DNA of 7,584 bases from CAZOBJ01 sp964577825 (lineage in GTDB: Bacteria > Planctomycetota > SZUA-567 > JAFGNG01), in contig CAZOBJ010000132.1 of the NCBI GenBank assembly GCA_964577825.1, positions 1 through 7,584 of the forward strand, read 5' to 3'. This document shows, one piece after another, positions 1 through 4,217 of the stretch. The notes beneath the pieces were generated by a model. It did not search any database and had not been told where the DNA came from. It was given only the letters and a program-made list of their open reading frames with translations. Both the position numbers and the translations under genes were made by a program. The first letter of the stretch is position 1; each line of letters begins with the position of its first letter.

Positions 1-164
1 ACGCGGACCTCAGCAACCTGTACCGCATGAGCGCGGTGACCGGGGTCAGCGCCGCGGGCGAGGGCGCGGGTCCGGCGGCCGTGCCCGTGCCGCGCAACTC
101 GCCTAGTGGCGGGTGGGGCACCTCTGGTGTTGCGCGTCCGCCGCAAGGCCCGATCGAGAAGTAG
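1..164 (+). CDS. C-terminal fragment of a fibronectin type III-like protein (5' end outside window)
   Basis: The reading frame is open from position 3 (codons start at 3, 6, 9 and so on) to the TAG at 162-164, giving about 53 residues. The segment LYRMSAVTGVSAAGEG followed by an A/V/P-rich stretch resembles the last strands of a fibronectin type III module, where a Tyr-x-Val-x-Ala-Val strand is followed by a Gly-Glu-Gly turn. FN3 modules are common in secreted or surface proteins that bind carbohydrate or protein. After it comes a low-complexity tail rich in Gly, Pro and Ser, ending in PIEK. A strong terminator begins 25 nt after the stop, so this is the end of a transcription unit. The FN3 reading rests on one partial module; the rest of the protein and its function cannot be seen. 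Confidence 0.6.
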   Translation, partial: ADLSNLYRMSAVTGVSAAGEGAGPAAVPVPRNSPSGGWGTSGVARPPQGPIEK

Positions 165-189
165 GCTTGCGCAAAGCCGTCGACGTTTC

Positions 190-223
190 GGGCCCGGCGC
201 TGCGCAGCGCCGGGCCCTTTTTT
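190..223 (+). terminator. Strong Rho-independent terminator (28-nt perfect palindrome plus T6)
   Basis: Positions 190-217 form a perfect GC-rich inverted repeat (GGGCCCGGCGCTGC and its exact complement), followed by six T at 218-223. It lies 25 nt after the stop of the FN3-like gene and fits an intrinsic terminator for it. On the opposite strand no T-run follows, so it looks unidirectional. Confidence 0.93.
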
Positions 224-249
224 CATGAATCCGCATGACTTCGGCCCGA

Positions 250-257
250 GGGGAGGG
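250..257 (+). promoter_or_regulatory. Ribosome binding site supporting the TTG start at 266
   Basis: The purine run GGGGAGGG (250-257) ends 8 nt before the TTG at 266. It supports this start rather than the ATG at 235, which is in another frame. An in-frame CTG at 260 lies too close to the purine run to be preferred. Confidence 0.6.
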
Positions 258-265
258 CTCTGGCC

Positions 266-913
266 TTGGCCGTAACCTGCCATCTGTGCGGCAAGGAGCT
301 CGACGCGCTGGCCGGCACGCGATGCCGCAAGTGCCGGCGGCTCGTGTGCCAGGACTGCTGCGGCCAGCCGCGACAGGGCGAGACGGGCGGCCTGTGCGCC
401 GAGTGCGCCGACCAGGAAGCGGGAACGGCCCGGGCCGAGGACGGTGCGTCGGAGATCCCGTCAGAGCCTGCCCCGGTGCGCGGTACGCGGGTCTGGGCGC
501 CGCTGCAGATCCTGATGCACCGCCTGGGTGCGGGACTCGGCAGACTCTCGCGCATGCGGGGATGGGTGCTGTTCGGGCTGGCCCTCGTGCTCGTGTTCGT
601 CGGGGTGCTCTTCTATCCCGTGGCGCGCGCCCAGGTCTTGGTCGGGCGTCTCACCAGCGAGGACGCGGCCGTGGCCGCCCAAGCCCAGGTCGCGCTCGTA
701 GCCGCGGACGGCCGCGCGGTGCGAAGCGCGTTGCGCGCCATGGCACGTACCGATCACGGGCTGGGACGCCGCCGCGCAATCGAGGTGCTCGGCCGGGTGA
801 GGGACGCGGAGTCCCTGGAGATGCTGCGCGATGTGGCCGAGGATCCGATGGAGCCCGAGGCCGTGCGCGAGGCCGCGGAGGTCGCCGTGGTCCGCATCGA
901 GAGCGAGCTCTGA
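266..913 (+). CDS. Zinc-finger (FYVE-like cross-brace), single-TM, HEAT-like protein
   Basis: This 215-residue protein starts at TTG, preceded by GGGGAGGG. Residues 5-47 hold four CxxC pairs: C5/C8, C20/C23, C28/C31 and C44/C47. The spacing, with the core CRKCRRLVCQDC, resembles FYVE-type cross-brace zinc fingers that bind two zinc ions. Residues about 50-75 form an acidic and proline-containing linker. Residues about 99-119 are a strong hydrophobic helix, probably the only membrane span. Residues about 130-213 are Ala/Arg/Glu-rich helices (for example RRRAIEVLGRVRDAESLEML) that look like HEAT or PBS-lyase-type repeats, a protein-binding fold. With Arg-rich residues before the helix, a cytoplasmic zinc finger and an external helical tail are likely, but this topology is inferred. 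Only 42 nt separate it from the upstream terminator and no promoter is visible. I know no named family with this architecture; an adaptor or scaffold role is a guess. Confidence 0.8.
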   Translation: MAVTCHLCGKELDALAGTRCRKCRRLVCQDCCGQPRQGETGGLCAECADQEAGTARAEDGASEIPSEPAPVRGTRVWAPLQILMHRLGAGLGRLSRMRGWVLFGLALVLVFVGVLFYPVARAQVLVGRLTSEDAAVAAQAQVALVAADGRAVRSALRAMARTDHGLGRRRAIEVLGRVRDAESLEMLRDVAEDPMEPEAVREAAEVAVVRIESEL

Positions 914-1022
914 CGCGGTCCGGCCGCGGCCGATAATCTTCATTTCGTCAATTCTTTCCAGGACTTACGGAAAAACGCGAAAAGGGTGGAGCCCTTGGGG
1001 CCAATATGACGATAGCACGAGT

Positions 1023-1110
1023 GGCGCGGAAAGCGCCCCACAACTGACCCCCAAGCGAACCCCCAGTTCGCTTCCTCAACGGTCCGGGGGATCCCCCACT
1101 CCCCCGGACC
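1023..1110. repeat. Three tandem inverted repeats (hairpin cluster)
   Basis: Hairpin A at 1023-1037 is GGCGC-GGAAA-GCGCC. Hairpin B at 1053-1073 has an 8-bp perfect stem (AAGCGAAC/GTTCGCTT) and a 5-nt loop. Hairpin C at 1081-1110 has a 10-bp perfect stem (GGTCCGGGGG/CCCCCGGACC) and a 10-nt loop; an alternative palindrome GGGGGATCCCCC at 1086-1097 competes with it. None is followed by a real T-run on either strand, so they are not classic intrinsic terminators. They could act as Rho-type or 3'-end-stabilising structures for the convergent genes, or belong to a small structured RNA. Confidence 0.55.
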
Positions 1111-1166
1111 CCTCCCTTTGTATAGGGGCTGTTGCGAACGGTCACAGTTGACAGATGGAAGGGGAA

Positions 1167-1186
1167 CGCCGCCCTTTGGGCCGGCG
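1167..1186 (-). terminator. Possible weak terminator of the response regulator gene
   Basis: CGCCG-CCC-TTT-GGG-C-CGGCG forms an 8-bp stem with one bulged C and a 3-nt loop. It lies 17 nt beyond the end of the minus-strand gene. In the minus direction it is followed by TTCCCCTTCC, pyrimidine-rich but not a true T-run. A terminator is therefore plausible but weak. Confidence 0.35.
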
Positions 1187-1203
1187 GAACCATCGCGCGT
1201 GGC

Positions 1204-2184
1204 TCAGGGCACGGGATGCGTGACGCGGCCGGTGCGCACCTCCTTGGCCAGGTCGCGTAGCTCGGCAAGGTCGAAGGGCTTGGGCATGACGCCGGTGAAT
1301 CCGCAGTCGTAGAGGTCGTCCTCGGTCCAGCGGTTGAGCGCCGCAGTGATCGCGATCACCGGCACGGAGATGCGGTGGCGGCGCAGGTACCAGGCGACCT
1401 CGGCCCCGTGCTTGCCCGGAAGCATGATGTCAATGAGGTAGCACTGGAATCGATACTTCTCGATCATGCGCAGCGCCCCTTCTCCGTCGGCCGCGGGGAT
1501 GCATTCGACGCCCTCGGACTCGAACACCTCCTTGACCAACAGACGCGTGTCCTCGTCGTCGTCCACGACCAGGGCACGCGCAGTCCTGGTGGCGGTGTCC
1601 TTGTCCTGTCCCGCGGGCCTGGGCTCTTCGGTGCTATAGTGGACGGGCGGGGCCAGGCGGCGGGAGTTGATGTCCAGGATCTTGAGCACTTTCAGCACGT
1701 CGTCCACGGAGTAGTGCTCTTCGCGCGCCCATTGGATGATGTCCAGGTTTTCGCCGCCCTGACGGATGCGATCGACGATCTTCTCGGCGAGCTCCAGGTT
1801 GTCGTGGAACTGGCGCTTGAGCAGCCCGTAGTCTTCCTGATCGAGCTCCTCCCAGAAACGGACGCCGCGCAGGTGCTCGATCCACCGCTCGCGGCACCAG
1901 CTACGCCAGTAGTTGCGGTGCCACTCGTGGACCGCGCCTTCGCCCAGGTCGCGGCCGGCCTGCTCGGAGACGATCCACTTGTACCGGTTCGCCTCTCGGT
2001 GGGCTTCTTCAAAGAGCCGCGCGCGCCGGGCGGCGTCCTCTTCTTCGGACGCCTCGGACGAGGCGGGACGCTCGGCCCCCTCGCGCTTGGGCTGCGAAGG
2101 GCCCGGCTCGTGGCCGGTGTGTTCTGCGCGATGGTCGGGCGGCCGGCTCTCGGGCGAGTCGGGCCCGGGGGTCTGGTCGCTCAT
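1204..2184 (-). CDS. Response regulator with unknown Trp-rich N-terminal domain and C-terminal receiver domain
   Basis: The 326-residue product starts at ATG (2184-2182), with GAGGG just upstream on the minus strand. Residues 1-55 are a hydrophilic Pro/Glu/Ser-rich tail, probably disordered. Residues about 66-178 form a helical region unusually rich in tryptophan (W70, W88, W93, W96, W101, W111, W152) that ends at LDINSRRL; I do not recognise the family. Residues about 203-316 are a receiver (REC) domain: acidic pair D208/D209 in LVVDDDEDTR, phospho-acceptor D252 in IDIMLPG, switch residue T280 and conserved K302 in MPKPFD. All key residues for phosphorylation by a sensor kinase are present. 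There is no HTH, GGDEF, EAL or other known output domain, so output probably runs through the N-terminal domain or by protein binding. The gene is divergent from the pilus operon, which suggests but does not prove a role in its control. No kinase gene is in the window. Confidence 0.93.
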   Translation of the reverse strand: MSDQTPGPDSPESRPPDHRAEHTGHEPGPSQPKREGAERPASSEASEEEDAARRARLFEEAHREANRYKWIVSEQAGRDLGEGAVHEWHRNYWRSWCRERWIEHLRGVRFWEELDQEDYGLLKRQFHDNLELAEKIVDRIRQGGENLDIIQWAREEHYSVDDVLKVLKILDINSRRLAPPVHYSTEEPRPAGQDKDTATRTARALVVDDDEDTRLLVKEVFESEGVECIPAADGEGALRMIEKYRFQCYLIDIMLPGKHGAEVAWYLRRHRISVPVIAITAALNRWTEDDLYDCGFTGVMPKPFDLAELRDLAKEVRTGRVTHPVP

Positions 2185-2312
2185 GACACACCCTCAACGG
2201 TTGCGCGTTGCCGTGCACGACGTATGGGTTTCCCGGCCCTTTCCTTACCACAGGACCCGGTCCGAGTCAACCCCATGTCGCCCCGTGCAACAATATCGGG
2301 GGGACGTGCGTT

Positions 2313-2330
2313 ATGCAGGCGAATGCAGGC
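2313..2330 (+). repeat. 8-bp direct repeat with 10-bp period (possible activator site)
   Basis: ATGCAGGC occurs at 2313-2320 and again at 2323-2330, one helical turn apart. It is centred about 68 bp before the predicted transcription start near 2390. Tandem half-sites with this period are typical for activators such as OmpR/PhoB-family regulators. The protein that would bind here is unknown; the neighbouring response regulator has no visible DNA-binding domain. Confidence 0.45.
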
Positions 2331-2355
2331 CTTGCGCCGGGACCGATTCATGTAG

Positions 2356-2383
2356 TTGACAAGGGCCGAAGAGCGGTTATAAT
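2356..2383 (+). promoter_or_regulatory. Consensus sigma70-type promoter of the pilus operon
   Basis: The -35 box TTGACA (2356-2361) and the -10 box TATAAT (2378-2383) both match the sigma70 consensus fully, with a 16-bp spacer. Transcription should start near 2390, leaving a leader of about 34 nt before the GTG at 2424. Such a match is striking in GC-rich DNA and fits high expression of pilins. Confidence 0.85.
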
Positions 2384-2406
2384 CCCTTATGGCAAAGGGA
2401 CTCATG

Positions 2407-2416
2407 AGGAAAAGGA
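2407..2416 (+). promoter_or_regulatory. Ribosome binding site for the GTG start of pilin 1
   Basis: The purine run GAGGAAAAGG (2407-2416) ends 7 nt before GTG at 2424. It favours GTG 2424 over the in-frame ATG at 2454, which has no such sequence. The ATGs at 2389 and 2404 are in a different frame that does not encode a pilin. Confidence 0.6.
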
Positions 2417-2423
2417 TCGGCGC

Positions 2424-2627
2424 GTGGACCGCTCAGACGCCCCCCGGCACTGTATGCGCGGCCAAGCCATCACCGAGTACATTGTGCTCGTATGGTGGAT
2501 CATGGTCGGCCTTGGGTTCGCCGCGTACGTGTTCCTGGCCGGGGTCGATGTGGGTGGACAGCACGTGCCCGGCGTGGAGGAGTTCTACCTCAACGTTATC
2601 AAGGTGGTCAGTTTGCCGTTTCCGTAA
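2424..2627 (+). CDS. Flp-type pilin 1 (short prepilin, G|QAITEY site)
   Basis: The product is 67 residues from GTG 2424 (57 from ATG 2454). It has a short leader followed by RG|QAITEYIVLVWWIM. In Tad/Flp pilins the prepilin peptidase cuts after this Gly, and the Glu at +5 followed by Tyr is the family hallmark; both are present. The mature protein would be 54 residues, the usual Flp size: a hydrophobic helix of about 20 residues, then a short polar tail ending in VVSLPFP. The adjacent Trp-Trp inside the helix is unusual. This is the first gene after the consensus promoter and is followed 78 nt later by a second pilin. Which of the two is the major subunit cannot be decided from sequence. The hydrophobic C-terminus differs from the acidic tail of pilin 2, so the two are probably not interchangeable. 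Confidence 0.85.
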   Translation: MDRSDAPRHCMRGQAITEYIVLVWWIMVGLGFAAYVFLAGVDVGGQHVPGVEEFYLNVIKVVSLPFP

Positions 2628-2645
2628 GGCGAATCCGTGGGAATC

Positions 2646-2685
2646 CGGGACCGGCCCACAGGTGCAAGCGTGGCGTGGGGTCCCG
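2646..2685 (+). promoter_or_regulatory. Inter-pilin mRNA hairpin
   Basis: CGGGACC (2646-2652) pairs perfectly with GGTCCCG (2679-2685), and inner CCAC (2656-2659) pairs with GTGG (2675-2678) across a 3-nt bulge. The hairpin ends 7 nt before the ribosome binding site of pilin 2. There is no T-run, so it is more likely an RNA-stabilising or processing element than a terminator. It could set the ratio of the two pilins. Confidence 0.45.
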
Positions 2686-2692
2686 TAGGGGC

Positions 2693-2698
2693 AAGGAG
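2693..2698 (+). promoter_or_regulatory. Ribosome binding site for pilin 2
   Basis: AAGGAG (2693-2698) lies 7 nt before the ATG at 2706. It fixes this start in place of upstream in-frame GTG codons, which would give a leader far too long for a Flp prepilin. Confidence 0.8.
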
Positions 2699-2705
2699 AA
2701 GAGAG

Positions 2706-2930
2706 ATGTACAGCAAGCGTGGCCGTCGCGGGCAGGGCATGACCGAGTACATCATCATCGTCGCGATCATCGCGATTCTGACGATCGCGGTGGTGATGAA
2801 ATTCGGCAACCAGATCCGCGACGTGTTCTGGGGAAGCGGTTCGGCCCTGGTGGGCGAGGACGTGGACGTCCAGAACCGCATGGGAACCCAGGACGAAGAG
2901 CAGAAGACCAGCATCATCGAAGACCTGTGA
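2706..2930 (+). CDS. flp: Flp-type pilin 2 (G|QGMTEY site)
   Basis: The product is 74 residues from ATG 2706, preceded by AAGGAG. The basic leader MYSKRGRRG precedes the cut site G9|Q10, with E14 at +5 followed by Tyr (QGMTEYIIIV). This matches the processing motif of Flp pilins of the Tad system. Residues about 16-31 are a strong hydrophobic helix with many Ile and Val. The tail (residues about 32-74) is hydrophilic and strongly acidic at its end. The mature form would be 65 residues, slightly longer than many Flp subunits. Its strong ribosome binding site and the classic Ile-rich helix make it the better candidate for the major pilin, but this is inference. The next gene, the peptidase that should process it, begins 6 nt after its stop. 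Confidence 0.92.
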   Translation: MYSKRGRRGQGMTEYIIIVAIIAILTIAVVMKFGNQIRDVFWGSGSALVGEDVDVQNRMGTQDEEQKTSIIEDL

Positions 2931-2936
2931 CGCCTG

Positions 2937-3497
2937 GTGGACCTGCAGCAGGCCCTGTGTACGGCCCAGGGCGCGTGCTTGTTCACCCTGGTCGTCTACG
3001 CGGCGATCCGTGACGTCAAGGTCCGCCGCATCCCCACGCGCGCGGTCTTGGCCGGGCTCCTCGCCGGGGTGGTGCTCCAGGCCGTGCGGGGCGTGCCGTT
3101 CGGTCCGGATGCCGTGGTCGGCGGCCTGGCGCAGAGCGCAGCCGGGGCCGTGGCCGGCGGCGGGATCTTCTTCGCCCTGTACTGGCTGGGCGGATTCGGC
3201 GCCGGAGACGCCAAGCTCATGGCCGCGGTCGGGGCGCTCACGTCCTGGCGGTTCGTGCTCTGGGCCGTGGTGTACACGGCGGTCGCGGGCGCGGTCCTGG
3301 CCCTGGCCGTGTTGATCAAGCACGGCGGGTGGCGCGGGGCCCTGCGGCGCGCGGCAAAGTCGACGCGCAGCGAGCGCCGGGCGGCCGTCAGCCGCGCGGA
3401 CCCGGCCACCACGGTCCCCTACGCGGTGGCCATCTGCGTGGGGTGCGTGTGGGCGGCCGGGTACCTGATCGTGCGCGACGGCGTGTGGCCCTGGTAA
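2937..3497 (+). CDS. tadV: Prepilin peptidase TadV/CpaA
   Basis: This 186-residue inner-membrane aspartic protease (A24 family) removes the leader of Flp-type prepilins. Both catalytic aspartates are visible: D26 in RDVKVRRIP and D91 in GAGDAKLM, the standard D-x-K-x(3)-IP and GxGDxK motifs. About four to six hydrophobic segments are spread over residues 10-26, 36-51, 58-85, 94-127 and 160-180. The N-terminal methylase-type domain of larger PilD enzymes is absent, as expected for the short TadV/CpaA type. A basic loop (residues about 129-158, many Arg and Lys) separates the last helices, and PYAVAI near the end is also seen in CpaA proteins. The start is GTG 2937, 6 nt after the pilin stop. 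No good ribosome binding site is visible, so translation is probably coupled to the pilin gene. The substrates are the prepilins around it. Confidence 0.94.
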   Translation: MDLQQALCTAQGACLFTLVVYAAIRDVKVRRIPTRAVLAGLLAGVVLQAVRGVPFGPDAVVGGLAQSAAGAVAGGGIFFALYWLGGFGAGDAKLMAAVGALTSWRFVLWAVVYTAVAGAVLALAVLIKHGGWRGALRRAAKSTRSERRAAVSRADPATTVPYAVAICVGCVWAAGYLIVRDGVWPW

Positions 3498-3530
3498 CAC
3501 GCGAGGCGCACGCGAGCGGAGGGACCAACC

Positions 3531-4217
3531 ATGTGCGCTTCCCTCCCAAGGCTTGACCGCGGACCCAGAGCGCACGACCGTGGCCAGGCCCTGGTCGAGT
3601 TCGCCATCGCCTTTCCTCTGCAACTCCTGATCGTGTTCGGCATCCTTCAGCTCGCGCTCCTGTACGTGTCCGGGCTGGTCGTCAACTACGCCGCTTACCG
3701 GTGCGTGCGCGCGGCTATTGTGGGTGAGCACCTCGTGGACACGGGCGAGGGCCGAACCGGCGTGGACCTGGTCGCGCATACGATCCTGGCCCCGCTGGCG
3801 GGCAGTCACTCCGTGGGCGGCGTCGACACGCCCCCGCCGGTGGAAATCCCCGGCTGGGGACCGGTGCGGCGCAGCGACCGCGCGGGGGAGAAGGTGTACG
3901 TCGAGGTGCTCGATCCCGACCCGGACGACCCCGGCGTAGTGACCGCGGTGGTGGAGTTCAACCAGGAGCTCGTGTTTCCGTTCGTGGACGGGCTCTTCCG
4001 GCTCGTGCTGCGCGGCGACGAAGACGTCGGCCCGGACGCGCACGTATTCGGCGAACGGGACGTGGGCTATCAGGGCCCCGGATCGGGGGACTACATCCGG
4101 CCCGGCTCCGGCCGGGGCCGCATCCGGGTCTTCGACGGGGTGACCCACTTCGTGATTACCCGCGAATGCACGCTGTACCGCGGTGCGGCGAGCTACGTGC
4201 CGGAGGAATCGCCGTGA
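3531..4217 (+). CDS. tadE: TadE-like pseudopilin
   Basis: The product is 228 residues; ATG 3531 is preceded by GGAGGG (3518-3523). After a 17-residue basic leader comes RG18|QALVEFAIAFPLQLLIV. A TadE-type prepilin site is seen, with Glu23 at +5, followed by a hydrophobic helix to about residue 51 and the segment VVNYAAYRCVRAAIV, which takes the place of the AARAGAR-type stretch of TadE proteins. TadE-like minor pilins act in pilus assembly after processing by TadV. Residues about 70-205 are rich in Gly, Pro and Asp and would be extracytoplasmic. The C-terminal VITRECTLYRGAASY resembles the hydrophobic end motif of the family. C59 and C213 could form a disulfide. The protein is longer than the roughly 130-190 residues usual for TadE. 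Its stop overlaps the next start (GTGA), so it is co-translated with the TadG-like gene. Confidence 0.88.
   Translation: MCASLPRLDRGPRAHDRGQALVEFAIAFPLQLLIVFGILQLALLYVSGLVVNYAAYRCVRAAIVGEHLVDTGEGRTGVDLVAHTILAPLAGSHSVGGVDTPPPVEIPGWGPVRRSDRAGEKVYVEVLDPDPDDPGVVTAVVEFNQELVFPFVDGLFRLVLRGDEDVGPDAHVFGERDVGYQGPGSGDYIRPGSGRGRIRVFDGVTHFVITRECTLYRGAASYVPEESP
4202..4207 (+). promoter_or_regulatory. Ribosome binding site deciding the GTG start at 4214
   Basis: GGAGGA (4202-4207) lies 6 nt before GTG 4214, which overlaps the TGA of the preceding gene. An in-frame ATG at 4166 is less likely: it lies deeper inside tadE and lacks such a sequence. Confidence 0.8.

Larger units (their letters stand above)
914..1203. 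other. Non-coding gap between convergent genes, with several hairpins
   Basis: This 290-base gap separates the ends of the plus-strand zinc-finger gene and the minus-strand response regulator. I see no credible gene in it: the open frames crossing it have no ribosome binding site and no recognisable protein features. The left part (about 941-985) is more AT-rich than the surroundings. The rest contains three inverted repeats in a row (1023-1037, 1053-1073, 1081-1110) and a fourth at 1167-1186. I found no tRNA arms and no rRNA-like or CRISPR-like sequence. Confidence 0.7.
2185..2423. promoter_or_regulatory. Divergent control region between the response regulator gene and the pilus operon
   Basis: This 239-base gap carries the start signals of both units. 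In the plus direction there is a consensus promoter (2356-2383) with a phased direct repeat upstream (2313-2330). In the minus direction only a weak candidate is visible: TTGACT (complement of 2265-2270), a 17-bp spacer and TAAGGA (complement of 2242-2247), where the -10 is a poor match. An imperfect inverted repeat lies between them at 2275-2307: 11-bp arms, one G-G mismatch, one wobble pair and an 11-nt loop. A GGACC-C-GGTCC repeat is at 2252-2262. Either could be an operator; this is inference. Confidence 0.55.

Noticed and set aside
235..936. ATG-started frame of 233 codons overlapping the zinc-finger gene
   Set aside because: It is Arg/Gly-rich without features. The frame from TTG 266 has ordered CxxC pairs, a membrane helix and a ribosome binding site.
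1148..1153. TTGACA in the convergent gap as a promoter
   Set aside because: No -10 box occurs 15-19 bp downstream; the following sequence is GC-rich and forms a hairpin.
948..1268. Minus-strand frame of 106 codons in the convergent gap
   Set aside because: It has no ribosome binding site and no domain, is rich in Pro/Arg/Ser, and overlaps the end of the response regulator gene in another frame.
1375..2355. Open frame of 326 codons on the plus strand
   Set aside because: It is antisense to the response regulator, whose receiver-domain catalytic residues are all intact on the minus strand.
2389..2688. ATG-started frame directly at the -10 box
   Set aside because: Its ATG coincides with the predicted transcription start and the product has no pilin motif. 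The correct frame is read from GTG 2424.
4166..4213. Longer start for the TadG-like gene
   Set aside because: It would add 16 residues inside tadE without a ribosome binding site. GTG 4214 has GGAGGA at the right distance and overlaps the tadE stop.
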